DNA from: Silurus meridionalis
Taxonomy: Eukaryota; Chordata; Actinopteri; Siluriformes; Siluridae
Length of the DNA stretch: 64,000 bases
NCBI RefSeq assembly: GCF_014805685.1
Contig: NC_060900.1
Location: 6,369,101-6,433,100 of the forward strand
Reading direction: 5' to 3'
Shown: positions 28,291 through 41,234 of the stretch, piece by piece
Layout: each line of letters opens with the position of its first letter
Numbering within the stretch: position 1 is the first letter of the stretch
The notes under the pieces: generated by a model
Databases searched by the model: none
Seen by the model: only the letters and a program-made list of their open reading frames with translations
Told to the model about the DNA's origin: nothing
Translations under genes and position numbers: made by a program

Positions 28291-28308
28291 GCGCGTCACG
28301 TGACGCGC
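28291..28308 (-). promoter_or_regulatory. clcn6: palindromic CLEAR-type E-box before clcn6
   Basis: GCGCGTCACGTGACGCGC is a perfect 18-bp palindrome whose centre GTCACGTGAC is the CLEAR consensus bound by TFEB/TFE3. It lies about 32 bp upstream of the clcn6 ATG in a CpG-containing patch. ClC-6 is a late-endosomal protein, so regulation with lysosomal genes is plausible but inferred. Confidence 0.7.
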
Positions 28309-28343
28309 AGGGACGCCACTGGAGGTTATTTAAGTAGCTTGTT

Positions 28344-29210
28344 TCTGCGCACGTTTTGCGCAGATATTTCAGACTTAATTTTTATTACTGCATAAAATGT
28401 AGTGCAAATACATAAAATAGACACCAACAATATTCTGTTATCTACATGCATTAATTCATATTAAAATGAGTCATAGAATTTTCAGCTCTTAGAAACGCAC
28501 AGTTATACGAATTAGCAATTACATGTTTTATTTATTTTTTAAGAAACAAAACAAGATAGCTGATAAGTTTCTGCGCAACTTTTAAAGACTTTATTGCTAC
28601 AGTGCGCAATACTTTGCAGCTCTTACTAGCAATACAAAAATAAAAACAAACAGATAGTAGACTAGGGCTCTCAAATCTCACACATTTTAAGGAAGACATT
28701 TTTTTTCCCCGCTATATTGAATAAATGGACAAGACGCAAGTATACAATGGGGAAAGTTATCTGTTGAGTTCATCGCTGATGCACTTTTTGATGCACTCGC
28801 TTCTGTTGGTGGCGTGACAGCACAATAGTACAAGTTACATGGTAGATATGCTAATGAAAGACTCGTGGTAATGTTAACAGTGTAGATTATATTAATAATA
28901 ATAATAATAATAATAATAGTTTTATATCGTTATTATTATTAACAACATTTAACATTTTCAGTAGACACCAATATTCTTGTTATTTACATGTAATTTTCAT
29001 ATTTAAAAGCTCTTAAAAACGATTAAAAATACGTTGTTTAGAAAAAATTCAAAAAGGACAATTGTCATTGATTAGTTTCTGCGCACCATTCGCGCAGTTT
29101 TTTTTATTAAATTATAATTCTTATTAAAATGATTCATAAACCTTTTAAACCTTAGCAACGCACAATTATACAAACGAGCAATTTTTTTTCAAAGAAACAA
29201 AACAAGTTAC
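28344..29210. repeat. degenerate repeat modules with TGCGCA motifs in the clcn6-mthfr spacer
   Basis: GTTTCTGCGCA recurs at about 28346, 28567 and 29077. Two copies are paired with an inverse half (CTGCGCACGTTTTGCGCAG; CTGCGCACCATTCGCGCAG). Downstream blocks (ATTAAAATGAGTCATA / ATTAAAATGATTCATA; AACGCACARTTATACRAA; AAGAAACAAAACAAG) are also shared, so about 200-bp modules were duplicated locally. Confidence 0.6.
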
Positions 29211-29428
29211 ATTGACGTGTATTCAACGCGACCTATTAAAAAAAAATAATACACAGAAAAGAAATTCCATTAATAAATTACCCTGTTGTGCAAAAGATTA
29301 TCTACACGCCTATTTTGATCGATGCGGTTGACTGTGTACACCTCATGATGCAGGAAAAAAAATACATCTGAATTAAATAGCATCCAGAATGTGGTTGAAC
29401 CCGCTGTAGGAGTGTGGCAAACTTCTGG

Positions 29429-29535
29429 ACCACGTGGTTTACCTGTAACTTCCGGTTGTTTTGGTATCCTTACCCACAATCCCTCTCTCTGCGCTCCGCC
29501 CCCTTCGTTCCTTTAACAGGACTGTATCTAGTCCG
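29429..29535 (+). promoter_or_regulatory. mthfr: mthfr TATA-less promoter
   Basis: An E-box palindrome ACCACGTGGT (29429-29438), an ETS-type ACTTCCGG (about 29447), and two GC-box-like blocks (GCTCCGCCCCC, about 29494; GGCTCCGCCCACC, about 29539) sit in a locally GC-richer segment. A candidate non-coding first exon ends at AAG|GTAAAG (donor 29673), and an acceptor TTTATTTCAG ends at 30417 before the coding exon. Confidence 0.55.
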
Positions 29536-30522
29536 CCGAGGCTCCGCCCACCATCTATCTATAGGAACATTTTCGGTGATATACAGCCGATGCTGGAGCA
29601 GTCGCTTGGACAAGTTGCTCCTGCTTGTACATATTTATATATATATTAAAAACAAAACAGGAATTGTTTAAGGTAAAGGTTTTATCTCTGCTTTTCTGTT
29701 ATAGGCTGATCTTATGTGTTAGCATGTTCAGTTAGCTGGTGTAAACTGTGCTTTATTCATGAGCGCACATGTTCCTAAACATGTGGTCATTCTGCTCAGT
29801 GTAAAGAGTCTAGAAACTAGAACTATATATTATATATATTATATTTTTGTTCGGGGAAAAGTTAACCTATAACGTGGTTAATCCAATTATTACAAACATA
29901 AAAGTTCTATAATAGGTAGCTCATTATGAATTACTCAGGTCATTGTATTATGGAGTTATGTGTTGTTGTATTGATGGTACTGTGGCTCCTAGAAAACAGT
30001 TATATGACGACCTTGAAGCTTCTAACATGTATTACAATCCGTTTATATGCACCAAGTGATAGTGTGATTAGAATCAGCATCATTTAAAGCATCAGTAAAA
30101 ACAATGCACATAAGGTGTAATAATGTGTCAGAAGATTAAATGTTTAGGATTTGAGTTGGTTCCCATGCTAGAGTGTCAAAAACAAGCAACAGTTTAACCC
30201 TTGAATAACACTTTAAAACTAGTGATGGATGGGTTGTTGTCATGATTATTTTATTAACTGGAGGGAACCTACATAGTCTGTGTGATTGGTGATGGCCGAG
30301 GGATTAGTTGGACAAAAAATGGGCGTTACACATGGTGAAAAGATGGCATATAGAGATTGTTCTTTGACTGTGGTTTTGGGTGAAAACTTTCAATGGAAGT
30401 TCCTGGCTTTATTTCAGCAGAATAATGTTTTTGGTTTTTGACGGCAATACCTTGGAACTTGAACTTTCTTTTCTTTGGCATCATTTTGTTGATGAATTTG
30501 TTGCTTTTGGTATTAACTGACC

Positions 30523-33500
30523 ATGACAGAAGTGGGAATCATGGTGAACCAGCGGGAGGAGAACGGCTGGCAGGCGTTAAAAAGCGACTCGAGCGGAGCA
30601 AGTAACAGCGGCGAGAGCTCCAAGGAGAGCTCCAGGTGCTCGACCCCTGTCGGCGAATCGGACCGCGGAACCCGGCTGAGGGACAAGATGAGACGTCGCA
30701 TTGAGTCCGGGGACCGATGGTTCTCCCTCGAGTTCTTCCCTCCACGCACAGCCGGCGGTGCTGTCAACCTGATTTCCAGGTGAGTTCTACATCTTTTTTT
30801 CTTCTCTGGGTTCTCTGGTTTCCTTACTTCTGCCACTCATGCCAGTCATGCTAGTAAATAGGTGATATTGAATGAGTGTAATGATCTTGCCCAGAGAATG
30901 AAAGACCAAATGTATTAAATTCTCTACATCAGGGACAGCAAGGTGATTTTATTTCATTATTATAACTTTTTTTTTGATTATCAAAATTTGTTTGTATAGT
31001 TTTTCAGATGTAAGAACATGACTTTGAGCAGAAATAGGCAAAAAAAATTTGTGGACACCAAAACACTATCTTTCCCAAATTCTTGCCCCCAAGTTAGAAT
31101 AATTGTTTGTACAATATAAGAAGTCTTTATATGCAGTAGCTTTACACTACTCTTTACTCTGGTACTCGGTGCTCCTGTGAACAAAGTGAGCGCCATGATT
31201 TTTGTTAGATTGGCGTGGTAGAACCTTTCCACACAGAGCATGACTTCACGAATGCCCTTGTTGCTGTATGTGTAAATTGTTGTGGCCAAACTTTTTAAAT
31301 GCCCTAAAAAAGACCAATCTGGAATGAGATGATAAAAAAGCACAAATGGGTGTAGTCAGGTGTCCACAAACCTTTGGCCATATAGTGTACAATGTGATAT
31401 GTACAAGACCTTAGATTTCAGCTGTGGGTCAGCGAGCAGCGTTTATTTTGTTAGTATAATGCACTTGTCCTTGTCAAAGCAGCGCAGCCATCTGGTATTA
31501 AGCAGATAAAGTGATTACCTTTGGAGATTTTCAAGCCTTACACAATGTTACATAATGTCCAGAGTCATACTGGTTTGTTAATTAACTAGCAAAATACTCC
31601 TGTTAAGGGTCACAGCAGTGGATCATTGCTCTGCAACACTCCATGCAACCCTCTTATTTGAACTGGGCTTGGAAGCAGCGCTGTCAGTGCGCTGGCTCAT
31701 GCAAACACCAGTGACTGTTTGTTTTGTTTTTTTCCTGCCCAGAAATAGAATTTGGGGGAAAGAGCATGGGATCCTTATATAGGGATGGGTATTGTTGACA
31801 TTATATTGATACCGATACCGAGAATGATATATTTTTTTTTACATAAAAAGGACCCTCAAAAAATAAAAAAGAGAGATTTCCTCAGCATACTACAGCAAAA
31901 CATATTTGAAATTTGTTTTGGATTTTACCGATGCTAATAGCTAGATGGGATCGTAATCTCTAATAACCGAATAGTAACCGATAAATTTTTAAATGGATAC
32001 TGGATAGAAAACAAACATATCACTATGTATAATAGTAATGAACTTTATTACAAAAAAAAAACCAAGTACTGATTTATATAAATGTATTCATTATATTAAT
32101 AAAAGTATGTATTTATTTATTATTAATTAATAAATATAATTAATAAATTATAAATAATATATTTAATACAGCGCTCTCTGTGTACCATGCAGTCTTTCCT
32201 AAAAAAACAAACAGCAAGTGGCACCATTGATTTGCCTCTGGAGGTTCTGCGCTCGTAATAACGGCGGCCCAGAAGCCGGAAAAACTAGTTTTTTTAAAGG
32301 ATAGTTTTACCAATCAACAATCGGTGTCGATTTATGGTGTTCCTAAAGACTACTAGTGCTAACTAAAGACTTATTTTATGAGGCAGGAGATTTGCAGTTG
32401 GAGCTGGAGCAAGGAGATGACAGAGACATAGTAATACAGCGCTTTGCTAGAGGTAGATGATGGGTTTTGTTTGCAAACGTTTCATTATATTACTAATGTT
32501 GCACTGTCCAAAAAATACCAGTTCTCTGTACCCATCTCTATCCTTAACTACTAGACTCATGTGGGTGCAAGTTTTTATTCCAGCTAAGCAGAAGCCACAC
32601 CGAGTCTATTGAAAGCCAAAATTAACTGACTAAATGGGTGGAATCAGTTGTGGCTCCTGCTTTGCCGGAATAAGAACCTGCACCCACACCGGCCCTGGAT
32701 TGTTGATAAGACTTGACACACCGGCTTTACACCAGGGAACTAATTAACTAGCAGAATAGAGAAACATAAATAAAAAAAATAGATGATTAATTAGATGAGC
32801 TGGCTTTGTTTTTAGATTCGACCGAATGGGATCTGGCGGGCCTCTCTTCATCGACATCACATGGCATCCAGCAGGAGATCCTGGTTCAGACAAAGAAACC
32901 TCATCCATGATGATCGCTAGCACAGCGGTCAACTACTGCGGGCTGGAGAGTGTGCTGCACCTCACTTGCTGCAAGCAAACAAAAGATAAGCTCACATCTC
33001 ATCTGAGCAAGGCCAAGCAGTTGGGACTGAAGAACATCATGGCGCTGAGGGGAGGTTAGAGTGGTACCAACCATACTTTTGTGTATTAGATTCTGTCACA
33101 AAGCGTATTACAAAACCATTTCTGCGTAGATCCTGTGGGTGCTGACTGGGAAGAAGAAGAAGGAGGGTTCAACTACGCTGTAGATTTGGTGAAGCACATC
33201 TGCAGCGAATTCGATGATTACTTTGACATTTGTGTTGCTGGTAAGTCAAAAATGACCGGTTTGGGAAGTTCTATCCTGTGTACTGTTTCACTGAAACGCC
33301 TGAAGTCCATCAGCTAACTTTGTATGTTGGATCATGTGGGCTGGGAAAACGTAATGCTCGCAGTATTTTATACAATTTTTTCAAAATGCTTTCTGTGATG
33401 ACTAGGCTACCCGACTGGGCACCCAGAGGCTGAGAGCTATGAAGCGGACCTGAAACATTTAAAAGAGAAAGTCGATGCAGGAGCACACTTTGTCGTGACT

Positions 33501-34249
33501 CAGCTCTTTTTCAGAGCTGAGACGTTTCTGAAATTCCTTAAGGACTGCAGAGCTATAGGCATCACCTGTCCCATTCTGCCAGGAATCTTCCCCCTTCAGG
33601 TATAAACCAAGCAATTAAAGTATACCAATTCTGGTAGCTTGTTGTTCTATAACACGTCTGACAATAGTTTTTACACGACATTGGATTGTTGTATTTATAT
33701 ATTTTCTTCTTCACAGGGTTATCACTCCTTACGTCAACTTGTCAAATTGTCAAAGCTGGAGGTGCCAGATGAGATCATGGAAGTGATTGAGCCCATCAAA
33801 GATAATGACGCTGCCATCCGCAACTATGGCATCCAGCAGGCTGTAGATATGTGCAAGGTGCTGTTGAACAGCGGTGAAGTCCCTGGCTTGCACTTCTATA
33901 CACTCAACAGGGAGGTGGCTACAACCGAAGTGCTCCGACAGCTTGGCTTATGGGCCGAGGACCCTCGGTGAGCAAATCAAAGATAGCACTTTAGCTCTGC
34001 AGTGGATTAATTTTGAATTGGTTTTAAATAATGCTGAAAGAGTAAATGTATGTTTTATCATATGTTTGCGGCAGAATTGTTGACATTGAGGTAATCTTTT
34101 TAAAAGGCGACCTCTGCCCTGGGCTGTTAGTGCTAATCCTAAACGAAAGATGGAGGACGTCAGGCCGATTTTCTGGTCCACAAGGTCCAAAAGCTACATC
34201 TATAGGACACAGGATTGGGATGATTTTCCCAATGGAAGATGGTACGTAG

Positions 34250-34343
<94 letters not shown>

Positions 34344-34347
34344 ATTT

Positions 34348-34432
<85 letters not shown>

Positions 34433-37341
34433 GTATATACATTTATATTTGTTTCTAATGTGTTCTAAATATTTCAGTACCTTTTTGTTGTAATAATTTT
34501 AATACATTTAGGAAAAAATATCAAATGCTTTGTTTCATTCAAACACGTGCTATATAATTTGCTTCCATTTCAGGGGCAACTCCTCATCTCCAGCCTTTGG
34601 AGAGCTGACCGATTACTATTTGTTCTACCTGAAGAGCAAGTCCCCTAAAGAAGCCCTGTTAAAGATGTGGGGAGAGGAGCTCATGAATGAGCAGAGTGTA
34701 TATGAAGTCTTCACTAACTATATTATAGCACAGCCCAACCAAAATGGACACAAGGTAGAGGGACTCTGATTACAGATACTTCACAAAACCTAGGACAGCT
34801 TATGTGTGCTTGTCTACATACATTTCTATTATTATAACCTGTATAGTTATAGTCTGTTACATGGCAGTTCAAAAATAACTAAAGAATATGCATACACACC
34901 GATCAGCCTGAATAGAGACAAAAGACCATGCAAACAGATAATACAAAACAGTACAGGACAGGTACGCAAAGTAGCGCCAACCAGTATACATTCTGTATAA
35001 TATGTTGTAGAGTACAATATGCAAAATAAAGAGAACTGTAAACAAAGAGGGTACTTGTAAACATTTGCTTCTGTATCATAGCAGTTGGTTGCAGTTTGAA
35101 ATATGTGCAAAAATGCAATAATTGATAAAGTGCAACTTTTCTTAATTATAATTTTATATACCATAGCATCATTCTTATTTTAATTAGGTGATGTGTCTAC
35201 CATGGCACGATGAACCTCTGGCTCCAGAAACAAACATGCTAAAGGATCAGCTAGAGAAAGTGAATCGTAGAGGTATCCTCACCATTAACTCCCAGCCCAA
35301 CATCAATGGCAAGCCTTCTTCTGACCCAGTTGTAGGCTGGGGACCTCCAGGAGGATATGTCTTCCAAAAGGTAGAATTATCAGGGGGCTCATCATCTTTC
35401 TTTGCATAATATCTATCATTACACTTTATACAAAAAAAAAAAAAGTTATTTTATTGTTTAGTATTGATCATTCTATCTAAAGTATATCAGGGTTATTTTA
35501 ATTAAACAACTGCCCTTTAATAAAATGCATTTTCTTTTCTCTAAGGCTTACCTGGAGTTTTTCACTTCAAGTGAAAATGTAAACGCACTTCTTCAAGTGC
35601 TGAAGAAATATGAACCACGTGTGAACTATCACATCGTCAACGTGCGGGTAAAACATACGTCTTCTTCGCTCTGCTCTTTTTTTTTTTCCTCCCCACACTG
35701 GGGCAAGTTTACATTACTGTTTGTGTAATCATCTTTTCATGACTTTAACTTCTCTTCTAGGGTAAGAATATTACAAATGCCCACGATATGCAACCTAATG
35801 CTGTGACCTGGGGAATTTTCCCTGGCAGAGAGATTATTCAGCCCACGGTGGTGGATCCAGTCAGTTTTATGTACTGGAAGGTAAGGAAAGATCGAATGTA
35901 TGATTATTATATAGAGCGCTTCTAAACTATCTGCATAAAAGTTGGTGGACACCTGCCTAAAATATTGATGTGCTTTTTTTTGTTTAAAAACATACCATTC
36001 AATGTTTTGTTCCTATTTGCTGGTATAGTAACCTCCACTCTTCTGTGAATATGTTGCAGTTGGTTTTGTAGTGTGATTGTGGAGATTTGTGCTGCAAGGG
36101 TGCTGATAAAATCAGGTACTGATGTAGGGTGAGGAGGCCTAGGGTGACGTCAGCATTCCGGTACATCCCAAAGCTGGAAAATAGCTCTATAGCAGGCTAC
36201 ACAAGTGAAAGGAAAATTAAATGCTACCACATACAAAGACAACCTATACAATTGTGTGCCTCTGGCTTTGTTGTAACAGTTTAGGAAAGAACCAGATATG
36301 GCTGGTAAAATCAAGTGTCCCAATACTTTTGTCCATATGGTGTATAATTTTTCTATCATGTACTGAGTAATATCAGTTAAAACCCAGGAGAAGCACAATA
36401 CATAAAATTGGTCAGAAGCTCTAATTCATTTTCAAATCAAACATCAGCATGTGATTGCTGCAAACTGTAGCATGGTGGATTGGTTTAAGTTACTCAAACT
36501 GCTGATTTGGGATTTTAGTACAACAGTGTCGTGAGTTTACACAGAAACAAAAATGGACATCTAGTAAGCAGTAAATCTGAAGTTTAATATTTTTGAGGTC
36601 CAGGTCATTTTCAGTCTGTTTTTGTGACTGTGTCTAATGTGGGTTTAGATTCCTTGGCTTATTTGGACTGGAACTAGGGATTGGTCTTCTGCTGTAGACC
36701 ATCTACCTCAACATTTGATATGTATTTTCTGCCCAGTGGTTGTAAAGAGTGGATATTTTTTCAGATTAGCAGTTTTTAAAATACAAAGGTCTTTGAAATT
36801 AGATTTCTGTAGCTTTTTTAAATGTATTTTGATATTTATTTATTTATTTTTGCAAGAATTTATTCATTGCACTATAACCACATAGTTTGCCAATTGTGTA
36901 ATTCTAAGTGTTCATTATGCATTGGTTATGAAGTTAAAGCAGCAGATTGGGATCTTTTTAAAGAGAATCTATTAGCGTTTATGGTCAAAAATACCTTTAC
37001 TCTCACCCACTTCTCTTATCTTTATTGTACATTAGGAATGGCCAATCTGTTTGCTGTCCTACATATAATCTGAAAGGGAAATGGCTACACTTGTAAGTGT
37101 TGAAAATGCTTTAATTTCTCTACAGGACGAGGCCTTTGCGCTGTGGATTGAGCAGTGGGGGAAGCTGTACGAGGATGAGTCCCCTTCCAGAATGATTATC
37201 CAGTACATCCACGATAACTACTTTCTAGTCAACCTAGTGGACAATGATTTTCCCCTGGAAAGTTGTATATGGCAGGTCATTGATGACATGTTCGAATTGC
37301 TAAGTGCACCTCCAAAGCCTCTGGAAGTACACACTGATTAG
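30523..37341 (+). CDS. mthfr: Methylenetetrahydrofolate reductase, complete, 11 coding exons
   Basis: Exons 30523-30779, 32816-33054, 33130-33240, 33406-33599, 33717-33967, 34107-34241, 34574-34754, 35188-35370, 35546-35647, 35761-35880 and 37126-37341 join in phase to 662 aa (human 656). The Ser-rich N-terminus keeps SSRCSTP, the proline-directed phosphosite region. The TIM-barrel catalytic domain shows SLEFFPPRT with the catalytic Glu, [17 protein letters not shown] (across exons 2-3) and [11 protein letters not shown]. The linker [12 protein letters not shown] leads to the SAM-binding regulatory domain ([51 protein letters not shown]). The Ala equivalent to human Ala222 is present (DAGAHF). 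The enzyme reduces 5,10-methylene-THF to 5-methyl-THF with NADPH and FAD. Translation could instead start at the ATG at 30541 (MVNQ, like human MVN), giving 656 aa. Confidence 0.98.
31030..31391 (-). mobile_element. MITE-like element in mthfr intron 1
   Basis: AATTTGTGGACACCAAAAC at the left and GGTGTCCACAAACCTTTGG then CCATATAGTGTAC at the right are inverted relatives. This is the same family as 15.7, 24.5 and 35.9 kb. Confidence 0.7.
34246..34430. repeat. (TG)n-(TA)n microsatellite in mthfr intron 6
   Basis: A TG run of about 90 bp is followed by a TTTATTTATT break and a TA run of about 75 bp. It starts only about 9 bp after the exon 6 donor (34242). Confidence 0.95.
35933..36346 (-). mobile_element. 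MITE-like element in mthfr intron 10
   Basis: The left end ATAAAAGTTGGTGGACACC and the right end GTGTCCCAATACTTTTGTCC...ATGGTGTAT are inverted relatives. Same family as 15.7 kb. Confidence 0.75.
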
Positions 37342-37934
37342 CCAGTCTGCTGCTGTTTCATTTTAGAACTTTGTAAACAACCCACATAGTCGGGTACTAT
37401 AATGGTACTAATGTTTCGGCTGTTACACATGATACTGTAGTATCAGTAATAGTCCGAACAGTACTTGGTTTGAAAAGACATTCATGTTGAGTGTATTATT
37501 TTTAAAGTTAAAATATATGGTTATAAACCATGGTATATTACTATAACGCAAAATGATTTGCCTACTTTTCGACAGCACTTAAATTACAAGTTAAACTTTT
37601 AAGCTTATTTATAAACAAAGTTTCAGCTAATGCACAAGTCCAAAGTCTGATGCTTTTGAGGCTGTTTTTGCCAGCTGGAATACAAATGCACACTAAAGCA
37701 GATCTGCTACGTGTGTGTGTGTGCGTGTGCGCGCGCGTGTGTGGGGGTTTTTTTTTTGTTTGTTTTTTAAATCAGTGGCGAATGCAAGTCATCATGGATA
37801 TTGAGAATGATTGTGATTACTGTTCTAATCTTGTTGCTCACCATACCATTGTCCATCCTCTGTTTTTTTTTTTCTCCATTGTTTTTTATTTTTTATTTTA
37901 ACGGTTTTTGTGGACTGCTGGTAAATAATAGCAA

Positions 37935-37940
37935 AATAAA
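37935..37940 (+). other. mthfr: candidate mthfr polyA signal
   Basis: AATAAA about 600 bp after the mthfr stop. Nothing else recognisable lies between, apart from a TG/CG run near 37713. Confidence 0.5.
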
Positions 37941-38356
37941 AACAAATTTGTGTGCACACCAAGACTGTTTGTTTTCCACCAAGTTTGTTTTTTGTCATTT
38001 TTGCCACATTATCACGTTTATCAGCCATGTTATCTAATCCGTGACACTTTTAACACAGCTGTAGTTTAAGTTATAGAACGAGAGTAAAGGTGAAATCATA
38101 TCACTGGGGTAGAATGACTAAGCTTGCTTTTATCAGCAAATGTGATGCCACACATGCTTACTATTTTCAAATAAACATTTCAACATCTACCAAGTTCAAA
38201 ATGTATAAGCCTACAGGCTTAAGATTTAGGACCTTGTTACCAGGTAGATTAACTAAAGGTGGCAGATGGAAATTACCTTGGATAAGCTAGGAACAAAAGA
38301 AGCTTAGTGAAAAGACCATAATGGCCATATGATCCTAGGTATGTATGAAACCATAT

Positions 38357-38795
38357 ATACAATGACCAGGCATAACATTATTACCACCTGCCTAATATTG
38401 TGTTGGTCCCCCTTTTGCTGCCAAAACAGTCTTTGCGTGTCAAGCATTAACAGCATAAACCTCTTCAGCTATTTGAGCTACAGTAGCTCATCTGCTGGAT
38501 CAGACCATCCTTCGCTCCCTACGTTCACCGCTGTTGCTTCCTTGGACCACTTTTGATAGATATTGACCACTGCAGACTCGGAACACCACACAAGAGCTCC
38601 AGTTTTGGAGATGCTCTGACCCAGTCGTCTAGCCATTACAATTTAGCCCTTTTCAAACTCGCTCAAAATCCTTACGCATGCCCATTTTTCCCGCTTCCAA
38701 CATATCAACAAAATGTTCACTTGCTGCCTAATATATCCCACTCACTCAGAGTTATCCATTCATCGGTCATGATGTTATGACTGGTCGGTGTATGC
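38357..38795. mobile_element. MITE-like element, ACCAGGCATAAC family
   Basis: The left end ATGACCAGGCATAACATTAT and the right end CATGATGTTATGACTGGTCG are inverted copies, with interior TTGTGTTGGTCCCCCTTTTG. This is a second copy of the element at 27111-27640. Confidence 0.75.
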
Positions 38796-40329
38796 AGATT
38801 TATTCATAAATCAGAAATTTTTATAACAATCTAATTATTATTATTATTATTATTATTATTATCTAATCTAAAAGTAACTCGTACAGTAGAAGTGCTTTGG
38901 AGTTTATCAAAAATACACCCTCAGGTTAGTTTACTAGGACTAACTTTGAGAAAATGTTATTCATTTTAATATTTTTTAATGGACTGAATAAAGAGAAGAG
39001 TCAGAACCAACACAAACCAATAAATAAACACCAATAAAGGTCACAAAAGAAATGGAGGACTGACTGGTCTGTCTGCGCTTGGCCATAAGCCATAAATACG
39101 TGCAAATAGAAGATTTAGCACAACCAGTGTTAAACTGAAGTTCAACTGATGGTGTGGGCAGGGTATATATGATGTTCAGTTACACTTCTGTTGACACATG
39201 TAGGTATTATAAAGAGAGCAAGCAGATAACCTTTCAGGGATATACATCCATGTCAAATGTAGCTGTTAATGGACCTACATTTTCTATTAACTTTGAGGGG
39301 TATATAATGAGCAGATTGCACTTTTGTTTTCAACCATGTTGGCAAGCATTTGCAGGTCTCTGGCATTTACTAGCTTGTTTTGTGCAGGTAAATGATCAAC
39401 CAATGTTGGCATATCAGTTCTGGACTGATGGTATTCATAGTCCTTGACCTACTGAACCAATTACAGGATGTATTCATTGGTAAAGACTTCAAAGTGCTTG
39501 CTTAGTCTACTCACTCTAGATTTAGGATTCTGCCACATTTAAGTGATTGATTGAACCTTTCATTAACGTGTTAATATTATTTCTAAGCTACGTTCAGAAA
39601 TAAATGAACAATTAATGGGGGAAAACTCAACTTTCCCTTATCTTGCTGCACATTTAATTATTTATATATTTAATCTAGAAATATGTATAAATAGTTTGTG
39701 GGCTTTCTTACTCGCATTAAGAAACAGGGCCTCTGTTTGTTGTTTTCTTTCTCTGTGAGTTGCTGGATATAGATGTGATTGTGAGAGTGTACAATGGCAT
39801 GGGTTACCTAACTAACCTCACTGACCTTCTTCCTGCCAACAAGCTCACAGTCCAAGCTACACTACTCCACGCATGCTTTATTTGTTTACTGTGTTATATG
39901 GCAGGATGACCTACAAAGTGTTCTTTGTATAGAAATAAAAAAGCAGGTAGAAAATTAATACTGGATTGAGGTTAAAAAGTGATTTTGGAACCATGGATTG
40001 ATTTTTTTAATGTGCAATGTAGTAAGGCATCATATTATGCTAGGACTATTTTAGGAATAAAATTGGGAGCACTGTTGGCAATATTAAAGGATTACAACTG
40101 GCCACATGATTTGGCAGAACAGACCTGAAATGACTAATCTTTAAAAACCTTTCATGGATAATCCGGTTAAAGCAAAACCACCAGTTTATAATATTGATCA
40201 ATCATCATCAAAAGCACGATTTTATCATTATGTACTGTACCATAAAAATATGAGTCAGTGTTAATGATGTTATGTTAAAGACTTTTATAACCGGCTTTAC
40301 ATGATCATCAAAACAGATCAAGTTTAATT

Positions 40330-40332
<3 letters not shown>

Positions 40333-40391
<59 letters not shown>
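40333..40391. repeat. (GT)n microsatellite
   Basis: An uninterrupted GT run of about 58 bp. Confidence 0.95.
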
Positions 40392-40392
<1 letters not shown>

Positions 40393-41085
40393 CCTAATCA
40401 GGGCACTGCAAAGTACAGCGTGGATATGTACAGAACACTTTATCAAAAGTACAAGTGAATGTGAATGGAGAGATGTGTCATGTCAGTGTCAGGTGATGTG
40501 GTCTGTATTCTGGAAACCACAACCTCTACCTATGTATCAAGTCAGCCTTATTTATGTTTATTTACAGTATGCATACTTTATTTATTATATTCTTATTTAC
40601 TAAATATGTATTTTTGTAATTTGTCAATCTTTCTTTCTTTCTTTCTTTTTTATTTATTTATAATACAAAAAATCCATTAGGTGTGTGCACTATATCCACT
40701 GTAGGTTGTGGTAAAGAACGGAAGGAAGGAATTGTTTTTCCAATTCCAATCGCCTTTACATATTTGTTAATGTAATATTACTGAAACAAAAATGGCACCT
40801 CAATTGTGGAAATTCTCCTTTTTTTATACAATGTGTGTATTTATTTTACCACTCTGGAACCTTAAATATCTGATATTGGTGTGATTTCAAACCTGCAATG
40901 AATCGAAGTAGTAGTAGATGCACTGATTTGAGGGGTTAAGGCTTTAGTGTGTCTGTGACGTTTAGAGGGTGTCAGGTTAACCTCAATCTTGAATGTTCTA
41001 CTGCTCTATGTCACTCTTTGTTCACAGTGTACGGACGACCCACTCATAACTGAAAATAGTCTGTTCTTTTTTAAACTTGGCATGA

Positions 41086-41144
41086 GAGTAGAGTAGAGTA
41101 GAGTAGAGTAGAGTAGAGCAGAGCAGAGCAGAGCAGAGCAGAGC

Positions 41145-41233
<89 letters not shown>
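41086..41233. repeat. three-stage microsatellite (GAGTA)n-(GAGCA)n-(GATA)n
   Basis: About six GAGTA units pass into about six GAGCA units, then into about 21 GATA units. Each block is a small step from its neighbour. Confidence 0.95.

Positions 41234-41234
<1 letters not shown>

Noticed and set aside
30539..30836. Minus-strand frames of 68-107 codons over mthfr exon 1
   Set aside because: Shadows of the GC-rich, strongly conserved mthfr coding exon on the other strand.
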